A stretch of 7,681 bases of DNA from contig JAOZOM010000080.1 in the NCBI GenBank assembly GCA_029933275.1, positions 1-7,681 of the forward strand, given 5' to 3'. A program made the position numbers and the translations under genes. This stretch comes from Anaerolineales bacterium. Its GTDB lineage: Bacteria > Chloroflexota > Anaerolineae > Anaerolineales > Villigracilaceae. Each line of letters starts with the position of its first letter. Position 1 is the first letter of the stretch. Below, piece after piece: positions 1 to 6,740 of this stretch. The notes beneath the pieces are model-generated. The model worked only from the letters and a program-made list of their open reading frames with translations, did not search any database and had not been told where the DNA came from.

Positions 1-38
1 ATATTACGATACTGCTCCAGAGGATAAGCGCGTGCCAT
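1..38 (-). CDS. fusA: Elongation factor G, N-terminal 12 codons only (partial)
   Basis: On the minus strand an ATG at 38-36 opens a frame reading MARAYPLEQYRN before the window ends. This matches the usual EF-G N-terminus (MAR-x-YPLE-x-x-RN, just ahead of the GIIAHIDAGKTT P-loop, which lies outside the window). EF-G is the cytosolic GTPase that drives ribosomal translocation and, with RRF, ribosome recycling. The position directly after rpsG is the conserved str-operon order rpsL-rpsG-fusA. The gap from the rpsG stop is 21 nt. The best Shine-Dalgarno match, AAGG at 50-53, lies 11 nt from the ATG, somewhat far, so translational coupling to rpsG is plausible. The identification rests on 12 residues plus gene order. 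Confidence 0.9.
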   Translation of the reverse strand, partial: MARAYPLEQYRN

Positions 39-59
39 CTTATACTTTACCTTATCACT

Positions 60-527
60 CTATCTACTATAATGAGAGAAAGCGCGATTTGCTTCTGCCA
101 TTTTATGAGTTTCGTCACGTTTGCGAATTGCTGCACCCGTTTCGTTATATGCGTCTAATAATTCAGCCGCAAAATTTTCAGGGAAGGCTTTGCCTTTGCG
201 TGAACGAGTTGCGCCTAATAACCAACGAATCGCCAAAGCAAGGCGGCGTTCAGGGGTAACTTCCATCGGCACTTGATATGTCGCACCACCCACACGGCGG
301 GGACGTACTTCAACACGCGGAGAAACTTTAGTCAATGCAGTTTCAAAGACCTCGAGCGGGTCTTTTCCTGAGCGCTCACCAAGAATATCCATTGTGTCGT
401 AAACCAGTTTAATCGCGGTACTTTTCTTTCCGCGTTTTAAGACATGATGAATAACGGTTTGCACGCGCAAACTGTTATAACGCAAGTCTGGATCAATTTT
501 TCGTTTTTCTGCCTTAGATCGTCGCAT
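60..527 (-). CDS. rpsG: 30S ribosomal protein S7
   Basis: S7 is a primary 16S rRNA binding protein that nucleates assembly of the 30S head and lies near the E site and mRNA exit channel. The 155-aa product is full length for the family. Visible landmarks are the basic N-terminus MRRSKAEKRK, the helical stretch VIHHVLKRGKKSTA (residues 25-38), the RPRRVGGATYQVPMEV beta-hairpin block (75-90), RRLALAIRWLLGATRSRKGK (94-113), and the classic C-terminus HKMAEANRAFSHYSR. The ATG at 527 is preceded by GGAG (535-538) at a good distance. It is the second gene of the str cluster, 21 nt after rpsL and 21 nt before fusA, so co-transcription from the promoter upstream of rpsL is expected. In E. coli S7 autoregulates this operon; whether that holds here cannot be seen. 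Confidence 0.98.
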   Translation of the reverse strand: MRRSKAEKRKIDPDLRYNSLRVQTVIHHVLKRGKKSTAIKLVYDTMDILGERSGKDPLEVFETALTKVSPRVEVRPRRVGGATYQVPMEVTPERRLALAIRWLLGATRSRKGKAFPENFAAELLDAYNETGAAIRKRDETHKMAEANRAFSHYSR

Positions 528-548
528 GACAACACTCCATCTATTACT

Positions 549-968
549 TTAATTCTTCGGTCGCTTGGAACCGTATTTCGAGCGACTTTGGCGGCGATCG
601 CCAACGCCAGTCGTGTCTAAAGAACCACGCACGATATGATAACGAACACCCGGCAAATCCTTAACTCTGCCGCCGCGTACCAAAACAACGGAATGCTCTT
701 GCAGTTGATGTCCCTCACCAGGGATATAAGCTGTTACCTCAAGACCGTTGGTCAAGCGGACACGAGCAATTTTACGCAAAGCAGAGTTCGGTTTCTTAGG
801 CGTCATTGTGCGAACAACAGTACAAACACCACGTTTCTGTGGAGCACCTTTCAGTTGCCTAATTCGGCGTTGTTTCTCTGAGTTGTAGGTATAAAGCAAA
901 GCCGGAGCTGTGCTTTTCGTTTTCTTACTTTGACGACCCTTACGGACCAGTTGGTTAATTGTGGGCAC
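549..968 (-). CDS. rpsL: 30S ribosomal protein S12, GTG start
   Basis: S12 sits at the 30S decoding centre and tunes translational accuracy. The 139-aa protein starts MPTINQLVRKGRQ. The start is GTG at 968-966, chosen because the family begins (M)PTINQLVRK and GGAGG lies 5 nt upstream; a longer frame back to a TTG at 1019 adds residues foreign to S12. The protein carries the 13-17 residue insertion ahead of APQKRGVCT (residues 26-42) typical of Gram-positive, Thermus and similar S12s, making it longer than the 124-aa E. coli form. Decoding loops are intact: TPKKPNSALRK (56-66) holds K58/K59, equivalent to E. coli K42/K43, and GGRVKDLPGVRYH (99-111) holds K103 and D104, the latter matching the Asp methylthiolated by RimO in E. 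coli. Nothing suggests a streptomycin-resistance allele. It is the first gene of the rpsL-rpsG-fusA cluster. Confidence 0.98.
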   Translation of the reverse strand: MPTINQLVRKGRQSKKTKSTAPALLYTYNSEKQRRIRQLKGAPQKRGVCTVVRTMTPKKPNSALRKIARVRLTNGLEVTAYIPGEGHQLQEHSVVLVRGGRVKDLPGVRYHIVRGSLDTTGVGDRRQSRSKYGSKRPKN

Positions 969-973
969 TCTCG

Positions 974-978
974 CCTCC
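974..978 (-). promoter_or_regulatory. Ribosome binding site fixing the rpsL GTG start
   Basis: On the minus strand GGAGG stands 5 nt before the GTG at 968-966. This consensus Shine-Dalgarno, together with the S12 family N-terminus starting exactly there, outweighs the upstream in-frame TTG at 1019, which has no comparable site. Confidence 0.9.
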
Positions 979-1023
979 AAGTACAGTAACTCTAGTTCAA
1001 AAAGATATTTTACCAACAAACAA

Positions 1024-1078
1024 GACCATCAACAAATGCACTGATGGCCTCATTTTTTATGAGCGGAAGTATCTCCGC
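1024..1078 (-). promoter_or_regulatory. Tandem hairpins in the rpsL leader
   Basis: Three stem-loops can be drawn by eye on the minus strand between the predicted transcript start and rpsL. The first is GCGGA/TCCGC (1074-1078 with 1063-1067, 6-nt loop). The second is CTCAT/ATGAG (1059-1063 with 1049-1053, loop AAAAA). The third is GGCCATCA/TGATGGTC (1042-1049 with 1024-1031, 8 bp including one G-U, 10-nt loop). Neighbouring stems share one boundary base, so they would stack or compete. The third is followed by the T/G-rich tract TTGTTTGTTGG, a weak terminator-like tail. Possible roles are attenuation or autoregulation of the str genes, or ending of rpoB readthrough transcripts. The pairing is visible; the function is inference. 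Confidence 0.5.
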
Positions 1079-1102
1079 GTTCTTTACAGGCAACAAAAAA
1101 AG

Positions 1103-1131
1103 ATTTTATCATGCGCTGTCTATACCGTCAA
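1103..1131 (-). promoter_or_regulatory. Strong sigma-70-type promoter for rpsL-rpsG-fusA
   Basis: On the minus strand a -35 box TTGACG (1131-1126) and a -10 box TAAAAT (1108-1103) are separated by exactly 17 nt, with a TGA extended -10 dinucleotide directly before the -10. It begins 14 nt after the rpoB stop codon. Transcription would start near 1094-1096, at or just after a run of seven T (1101-1095), giving a leader of about 126-128 nt. It allows rpsL-rpsG-fusA to be expressed independently of rpoB. Confidence 0.8.
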
Positions 1132-1144
1132 GAGATTTTCGGTC

Positions 1145-4100
1145 CTATATATTAAAAGGTTTTCCAATAGACATAAGACCGGTTCCCAATTTTGGAGGAT
1201 GCGCTTTTGCCTCGTCTTTTCCAAATTTGACAACATCTCCTGCTTCGTCAATCGCCTCGACAGCCAGACCGAGACTCTGCAATTCTTTCACCAGCACGCG
1301 GAAAGAAGCAGGTAAGCCGGGGTCTTCCATCGGCTCCCCTTTGACAATTGCTTCATAGGTACTCACACGCCCAATTACATCATCAGACTTCACAGTGAGC
1401 ATTTCTTGCAAGATATGGGCTGCTCCATAAGCCTCCAATGCCCACACCTCCATCTCACCAAAGCGTTGTCCGCCAAACTGCGCTTTACCACCTAAGGGCT
1501 GTTGCGTAACGAGACTGTAAGGACCTGTTGAACGAGCATGGACTTTATCTTCAACAAGATGATGCAATTTGAGAACAGTCATTACGCCAACGGTAACGGG
1601 TTGATCGTAACGCTTACCGCTTTTTCCATCGCGGAGGACTTGTTTGCCCAAGGTCGGGATCGGAACACCCGTCTTGTGCATAATTTCTTGCGCTTTCTTG
1701 GCAAGGTTATCGTCCGAAATATCGTGCGTGTATTTCTGCGTTTTTAGCCACAAACGCTGACAGATTTTGATTGCATTATCATCACGCTCTGTGGTGCGAT
1801 GGAAGTTCTCAACACTATCAGGGAAGAAAACATTTTCGGGCTCGTATCCTAGATCTCGCAACCATTCGTTCGCGGTTGCACGGCGCGCATAGGTTTCATC
1901 TGTTGCAATTTTGAAAACATCGTAACCCCGTTCGCCAAGTCGGCTTTCGAGATAAAGACGCCGCACTTCGTGGTCATCTTCAATCATTTCAGGATCGTAT
2001 TCGTGTTCATTAAGCCAAGCCCAAGCATCATTGCTGGCTTCTTCCCAAGCCTGATCGATAAGCCACGCACGCGCAAGTTCGGCTTCAATCTCGGCTTCGG
2101 TAGCTCCGTCAAAAACAGGGACAACAGCCCGATACCCCATCCGTTTAGCTGCCCATCCCAAGTGGACTTCAAGAACTTGTCCGATATTCATACGAGCGGG
2201 AACACCGAGCGGGTTCAAGATAATATCTACAGGCGTACCATCTTCAAGGAAAGGCATATCCTCAACCGGAACAATGCGTGAAACCACACCTTTATTCCCG
2301 TGACGACCTGCCATTTTATCCCCAGCAGTAATTTTACGCCGTTGTGCCACAGAAACACGCACCATTGTTTCTACACCAGCTTTAAGATCGGAGTTTTCTG
2401 CACGCGTGAAGATTTTTACATCCACAACTTTGCCGCGCGCACCGTGAGGCATCCGCAAGGAGGTATCTTTTACATCGCGCGATTTTTCACCAAAAATTGC
2501 TCGGAGCAAACGCTCTTCTGGCGTAAGCTCTTTCTCACCCTTCGGCGTGATTTTCCCAACCAAAATATCATTAGGCTCAACTTCGGCTCCGATACGGATA
2601 ATACCGTTCTCATCCAAATCTTTCAGGGCTTCATCACCGACATTAGGAATATCTCGTGTGATTTCTTCTGCGCCTAATTTGGTATCTCTTGCTTCAATTT
2701 CGTGCTTCTCAACATGGACGGAGGTAAAGCGATCATCCTGCACCATGCGTTCGGAGACGAGGATCGCATCCTCAAAGTTACCACCTTCCCAAGAGAGAAA
2801 AGCCACAACCGCGTTTTGCCCGAGAGCTAACTCTCCAGCATCCGTAGAGGATGAATCGGCGATAATATCGCCTTTTTCGACAATTTGTCCTTTAATGACT
2901 GCCGGACGCTGATCAACACAAGTACTTTGATTGGAGCGTTGATATTTCTGCATTCTATATTTGCGCGTTTCGCCATTCTGTTCACGGATGATAATCTGGC
3001 TACCCGTTACGGAGATGACTTCACCCGAGCGTTCCGCAACAATGACTTGTCCGGAGTCAAAAGCTGCGCTGTATTCCATCCCTGTTGAAACAAGTGGGAT
3101 TTCAGGGCGCAAAAGCGGGACAGCTTGCGCCATCATATTCGACCCCATCAAAGCACGGTTCGCATCATCGTGATCAAGGAAGGGAATCAATGCTGCGCTA
3201 ATACCAACAATTTGATGCGGCGCAACGTCCATATAATCTACTTTTTCTGGAGAAGCGAATAAGAAGCCTGAGTGGTTACGCGAAGAAACACGCGTGCGGA
3301 CAAATTCATTACGCAAATCCAAAGGTGCGTTTGCTTGCCCAATAATATATTTATCTTCTTCGTCCGCAGAAAGATACTTAATATTTTCCGAGGAGACAAA
3401 GGGGATAATATCAATATCTTTTTTCAGTTTTTTGACTTTCTTAAGCATCTCAGCCGTGATACGCTCACCATCTTTAAAGAGGACTTCCTCTTTTTTATCT
3501 AAGAGATCTCCACGTAAAGCACACCCTTCGAGGCGAGAGTCATCGCTGGGAAGGGTTTTAATAACTTTACGATAAGGTGTTTCGATGAAGCCATATTCGT
3601 TAACGCGTGCAAAAGATGCCAAACGACCAATCAAGCCAATATTCGGACCTTCAGGGGTTTCAATCGGGCAGATGCGTCCATAATGCGAATGGTGAACATC
3701 ACGCACATCAAAGCCAGCTCGCTCGCGGCGCAAACCGCCTGGTCCTAAAGCGGACAAGGTTCGTTTATGGCGCAATTCAGAAAGCGGATTGGTTTGATCC
3801 ATAAATTGAGAAAGTTGGCTCGAACCGAAGAACTCTCTTAAAGAAGCAACGACCGGCCGGATATTCACCAAAGACATCGGCGAAAGTTGGTCTTGATCGC
3901 GGATAGACATACGTTCTTTGATAACGCGCTCCATTCGGCGCAAACCAATCCGCAATTTATTTTGGATTAACTCACCCACCGTCTTGATACGGCGATTGCC
4001 CAAATGGTCAATATCGTCTTTCTTTTCAATCCCGTTGCTGATAAGGATCATACGGCGCACTAAACGGACAAAATCCATTTTGGTGATGTTTCGATGAGCA

Positions 4101-5044
4101 ATGGGGACATCCAGATTTAGCTTTTGATTCAGTTTATAGCGACCGACACGCTCCAGATCATAGTGTCGTTGGTCGAAGAGCTGCTCTTCAACGAAGTTAC
4201 GGGCATTTTCCAAAGTGGCGGGATCGCCGGGGCGCATCCGTTTAAAGAACTCGATTAGTGCGGCTTCCGCGATAGTTAGCTTGCTATCGGGATCCCATTC
4301 CGGTTCTTGATTTAACGTGGATGCGATGAACATACGCTCGGGGTTGGTATCTACATCGGTGAAGAGAGAAAGAATTTCTTCGTCTGAGCCAGTCTTGAGC
4401 GGAGAATCAGGGCGACCATCGTCAACAGCAGCTAAGGCACGCAAGAAGACCGTAATCGGCACGGTGCGTTTACGGTTAAATTTCAGAATGATATAGTCGC
4501 TTTTGCGGGTTTCGAACTCCATCCACGCGCCACGATCAGGAATTAGCTTGGCTTTGGCAAGCACGCGTCCCGTCGCGCGATCCGAATCGGCTTCAAAATA
4601 AACACCAGGAGAACGAATCAACTGCGAAACGACTACGCGTTCCGTTCCGTTAATGACGAAAGTCCCCTTGTCTGTCATTTCAGGAAAATCGCCAATAAAA
4701 ATTTCTTGTTTGATTGGCTCAGGGACATCTTTCCCTGCCAAGAGAACAGAAACGTAGAGAGGACTAGAGTAGGTCAAATCTCTCTCTACACATTCGGCAA
4801 TATTATATTTGGGTTCTTCAAACCAGTATTTCAGCCCCCATTCTTTCGCTTCTGCGCTCTGACTAGGGAAGTAGAGCTGCATTTTTTTATTATAAGATTC
4901 AATTGGGGAAATCTCTCGAAAAAGACTTTCCAGCCCATCTCTTTTTAAGCGTTTGAATGATTCAATTTGGACTTCGATAAGATTGGGAAGATCGAGCGTG
5001 ACAGGAATACGCGCGTAACTCTTTTTAGGCAATGCAGATGCCAT
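1145..5044 (-). CDS. rpoB: DNA-directed RNA polymerase subunit beta
   Basis: RpoB forms one pincer and half of the active site of cytosolic RNA polymerase (with RpoC, RpoA dimer, RpoZ). The 1299-aa frame is intact. Landmarks: GTFVINGTERVVVSQL (127-142), RSPGVYF (144-150), rifampicin-pocket region (405-433), GRICPIETPEGPNIGLIG (456-473), WEGGNFEDAI (752-761, acidic pair E758/D759), GDKMAGRHGNKG (908-919, K910 and K918 equal to catalytic-centre E. coli K1065/K1073), and HARSTGPYSLVTQQPLGGKA (1169-1188). ATG at 5044 has AGGAG 6 nt upstream (5051-5055). Oddities: (1) about 130 extra residues, roughly 991-1130, after PVFDGATEAEIEAEL; (2) R425 and T429 in the rifampicin pocket where most bacteria have Thr and Arg; (3) a C-terminal tail (about 1266-1299) beyond the usual end. 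rpoC does not follow; rpsL does, behind its own promoter. No clear terminator separates rpoB from rpsL. Confidence 0.99.
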   Translation of the reverse strand: MASALPKKSYARIPVTLDLPNLIEVQIESFKRLKRDGLESLFREISPIESYNKKMQLYFPSQSAEAKEWGLKYWFEEPKYNIAECVERDLTYSSPLYVSVLLAGKDVPEPIKQEIFIGDFPEMTDKGTFVINGTERVVVSQLIRSPGVYFEADSDRATGRVLAKAKLIPDRGAWMEFETRKSDYIILKFNRKRTVPITVFLRALAAVDDGRPDSPLKTGSDEEILSLFTDVDTNPERMFIASTLNQEPEWDPDSKLTIAEAALIEFFKRMRPGDPATLENARNFVEEQLFDQRHYDLERVGRYKLNQKLNLDVPIAHRNITKMDFVRLVRRMILISNGIEKKDDIDHLGNRRIKTVGELIQNKLRIGLRRMERVIKERMSIRDQDQLSPMSLVNIRPVVASLREFFGSSQLSQFMDQTNPLSELRHKRTLSALGPGGLRRERAGFDVRDVHHSHYGRICPIETPEGPNIGLIGRLASFARVNEYGFIETPYRKVIKTLPSDDSRLEGCALRGDLLDKKEEVLFKDGERITAEMLKKVKKLKKDIDIIPFVSSENIKYLSADEEDKYIIGQANAPLDLRNEFVRTRVSSRNHSGFLFASPEKVDYMDVAPHQIVGISAALIPFLDHDDANRALMGSNMMAQAVPLLRPEIPLVSTGMEYSAAFDSGQVIVAERSGEVISVTGSQIIIREQNGETRKYRMQKYQRSNQSTCVDQRPAVIKGQIVEKGDIIADSSSTDAGELALGQNAVVAFLSWEGGNFEDAILVSERMVQDDRFTSVHVEKHEIEARDTKLGAEEITRDIPNVGDEALKDLDENGIIRIGAEVEPNDILVGKITPKGEKELTPEERLLRAIFGEKSRDVKDTSLRMPHGARGKVVDVKIFTRAENSDLKAGVETMVRVSVAQRRKITAGDKMAGRHGNKGVVSRIVPVEDMPFLEDGTPVDIILNPLGVPARMNIGQVLEVHLGWAAKRMGYRAVVPVFDGATEAEIEAELARAWLIDQAWEEASNDAWAWLNEHEYDPEMIEDDHEVRRLYLESRLGERGYDVFKIATDETYARRATANEWLRDLGYEPENVFFPDSVENFHRTTERDDNAIKICQRLWLKTQKYTHDISDDNLAKKAQEIMHKTGVPIPTLGKQVLRDGKSGKRYDQPVTVGVMTVLKLHHLVEDKVHARSTGPYSLVTQQPLGGKAQFGGQRFGEMEVWALEAYGAAHILQEMLTVKSDDVIGRVSTYEAIVKGEPMEDPGLPASFRVLVKELQSLGLAVEAIDEAGDVVKFGKDEAKAHPPKLGTGLMSIGKPFNI

Positions 5045-5120
5045 TCGACTCTCCTGATCGTTTTGGGAATAGGTGATTAAATTAATACCGCCCCGTCTTT
5101 AGCGGGACAAGCAATCTTGG

Positions 5121-5150
5121 ATTATAAGCGATGTTCTTTATTTCAGTCAA
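5121..5150 (-). promoter_or_regulatory. Promoter for rpoB
   Basis: On the minus strand TTGACT (5150-5145) and a perfect TATAAT (5126-5121) are separated by 18 nt. The predicted start is near 5114, giving a leader of about 70 nt before the rpoB ATG at 5044. A short stem CCCG/CGGG (5106-5103 with 5095-5092, 7-nt loop) lies in that leader. Having this promoter directly in front of rpoB fits the absence of rplJ/rplL upstream. Confidence 0.8.
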
Positions 5151-5253
5151 GCGTTTCTTAGGGCAATTTTGCTAACCCACTCTCCCTTTTTCTCGGCTAC
5201 AATTGCAAATATTTTACGCCACAAATTCTACCACGCTTCTCGCGACTCTGTTC

Positions 5254-5259
5254 TATAAT
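5254..5259 (+). promoter_or_regulatory. -10 element of the transporter promoter
   Basis: A perfect TATAAT lies 44 nt before the transporter ATG. No good -35 box is seen 16-19 nt upstream (the sequence there reads around CCACGC), so the promoter is probably weak or activator-dependent. A start near 5266 would put the in-frame TTG at 5265 at or before the mRNA end, which supports the ATG at 5304. The 259-nt interval between the two divergent genes holds this element and the rpoB promoter; I saw no gene in it. Confidence 0.5.
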
Positions 5260-5293
5260 GCGGGTTGTCTTGTGCAAAGAAATTTATCGCCTT

Positions 5294-5299
5294 AGGAGG
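5294..5299 (+). promoter_or_regulatory. Ribosome binding site fixing the transporter start
   Basis: A consensus AGGAGG ends 4 nt before the ATG at 5304-5306. It decides against the longer frame opening with TTG at 5265, whose 13 extra residues have no membrane or family character. Confidence 0.85.
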
Positions 5300-5303
5300 C
5301 AAA

Positions 5304-6674
5304 ATGTCGTCAAACACACCGCAAGTAAATGATAAACGAGAAATTTTTGGTTGGGCAATGTACGATTGGGCAAACTCTGCCTTTAGCACCACCATCGGAA
5401 CGGTTTTCCTCGCGCCCTACGTTGCCGCGCTCGCCCGCACCGCCGCCGAAGCCGCGGGGACAGATACCGTTAGCTTCTTCGGTATTCCCGTTGCACCGGA
5501 CTCTTTCCTTCCTTATATGATTTCTCTATCGGTCTTCATGCAAGTTCTCTTCCTCCCCGTTCTGGGCGCAATTGCAGATTACTCGAATATGCGCAAGCAG
5601 ATGATGCGCGTCTTCGCCACCTTTGGCGCGATTTTCACGATATTACTCTTCTTCGTAACTGGTTCGCTTTGGTGGTTAGGCGGAGTGCTATACCTCTTTG
5701 CTAATCTGGCATTTGGTGCGGCGATTGTTTTCTACAATGCCTATCTCCCCGATATCGCCAGCGAGGAAGAACGAGACCGCGTTTCCTCCTACGGATGGGC
5801 AATGGGTTATCTCGGCGGTGGTTTATTACTCGCTTTCAACCTTGCTTTCTTCATATTTAGTGAAGATATTGGCGTACCCACAGAAATGGCAATTCGTATC
5901 AATCTCGCGTCAGCCGGTATTTGGTGGCTGGGATTTTCCTTCATTACGTGGAAACGTCTCCGCTCTCGCGGCGCAACCCGCGCTCTACCCAAAAACGAAA
6001 CCTACCTTGGCGTTGGCTTCAAACAGCTTGGAAAAACGATCAAAGAAATCAAATCTTTCCCTGAAACGCTCAAATTCTTAGTAGCTTACTTCCTTTATAA
6101 TGATGGCATTCAAACTGTAATTGCCGTTTCTTCCACTTTTGCCGCTGCGCCACTCATTCAAGGCGGATTAGAGCTAAAAACGGAAACCCTCACCGCCGTA
6201 ATTCTTATGATCCAATTCGTTGCCTTCGGCGGCGCATTACTCTGGGGAAAACTTGCCAAATGGATGGGCGCAAAACAATCCGTTATTCTCAGCCTTGTCA
6301 TTTGGGCAGGCGTGGTCATCTACGCGTACGCCGGTCTTAAAGGCGAAAATGTCGTTACAGAATTTTTCATTCTCGGCATTTTCATTGCGCTCGTGATGGG
6401 CGGCTCGCAAGCGATTAGCCGCAGTTTATTTGCCCAAATGATTCCCGATGGAAAAGAAGCCGAATACTACTCCTTCTACGAAATCAGCGAACGCGGCACC
6501 TCTTGGATTGGACCGCTCGTATTCGGTCTCGCCAATCAGATGTTTGGCAGTCTGCGCCCCGCCCTCCTTTCGCTCATCTTCTTCTTTATTATGGGGTTGA
6601 TTCTGCTCCCCTTCGTGAAAGTGGATAAAGCCATAGCGGACGTAAAAAGCTACGATGCGGAACAAGCCGCGTAA
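5304..6674 (+). CDS. UMF1/Atg22-like major facilitator superfamily transporter
   Basis: The 456-aa protein is an inner-membrane MFS permease with about 12 hydrophobic segments in two halves joined by a basic central loop (about 217-250). The family signatures are the N-terminal YDWANSAFSTT (20-30) before the first helix, GAIADYSNMRK (88-98, the MFS motif-A position in the loop after TM2), VFYNAYLPDIASEEERDRVS (142-161), and GGSQAISRSLFAQMIP (366-381) with the conserved acidic stretch EAEYYSFYEISERG (385-398). This pattern is the bacterial UMF1 group, related to fungal Atg22, which exports amino acids from the vacuole. The bacterial members' substrates are mostly unknown, so none is assigned. 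Start chosen from AGGAGG and position relative to the promoter. It is monocistronic: divergent from rpoB and closed by a strong terminator. No functional link to rpoB is implied. Confidence 0.92.
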   Translation: MSSNTPQVNDKREIFGWAMYDWANSAFSTTIGTVFLAPYVAALARTAAEAAGTDTVSFFGIPVAPDSFLPYMISLSVFMQVLFLPVLGAIADYSNMRKQMMRVFATFGAIFTILLFFVTGSLWWLGGVLYLFANLAFGAAIVFYNAYLPDIASEEERDRVSSYGWAMGYLGGGLLLAFNLAFFIFSEDIGVPTEMAIRINLASAGIWWLGFSFITWKRLRSRGATRALPKNETYLGVGFKQLGKTIKEIKSFPETLKFLVAYFLYNDGIQTVIAVSSTFAAAPLIQGGLELKTETLTAVILMIQFVAFGGALLWGKLAKWMGAKQSVILSLVIWAGVVIYAYAGLKGENVVTEFFILGIFIALVMGGSQAISRSLFAQMIPDGKEAEYYSFYEISERGTSWIGPLVFGLANQMFGSLRPALLSLIFFFIMGLILLPFVKVDKAIADVKSYDAEQAA

Positions 6675-6705
6675 CGGACGTGATTTAGGCTTGCTACCGT
6701 TAAAT

Positions 6706-6740
6706 AAAAGTTCCGAAGTCCTTAAGACTTCGGAGCTTTT
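6706..6740. terminator. Bidirectional intrinsic terminator between convergent genes
   Basis: A stem of about 15 bp (6706-6720 with 6726-6740, one G-T wobble at 6711/6735) closes on the loop CTTAA. Its core is TCCGAAGTC/GACTTCGGA, and the outer pairs are an A-run on the left and a T-run on the right, so both strands give a hairpin followed by T residues. It lies 31 nt after the transporter stop and touches the stop codon of the minus-strand methyltransferase gene (6740-6742), so it can end transcription from both sides. Confidence 0.9.

Noticed and set aside
969..1019. N-terminal extension of S12 from an upstream TTG at 1019
   Set aside because: The S12 family starts at (M)PTINQLVRK, and GGAGG precedes the GTG at 968; the 17 extra residues are unlike S12 and have no ribosome binding site.
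997..1053. 18-codon leader peptide in the rpsL leader (ATG at 1053 to TGA at 997)
   Set aside because: It has no Shine-Dalgarno at a useful distance, no run of a regulatory amino acid, and its ATG falls in a hairpin stem. Not impossible, but unsupported.
1984..2677. Frames of 60-125 codons on either strand inside rpoB
   Set aside because: They overlap a fully conserved rpoB frame and show no ribosome binding sites or recognisable domains; such shadows are expected opposite a long gene.
5265..5303. Longer transporter start at TTG 5265
   Set aside because: It would lie at the predicted transcript start, lacks a ribosome binding site, and AGGAGG directly precedes the ATG at 5304.
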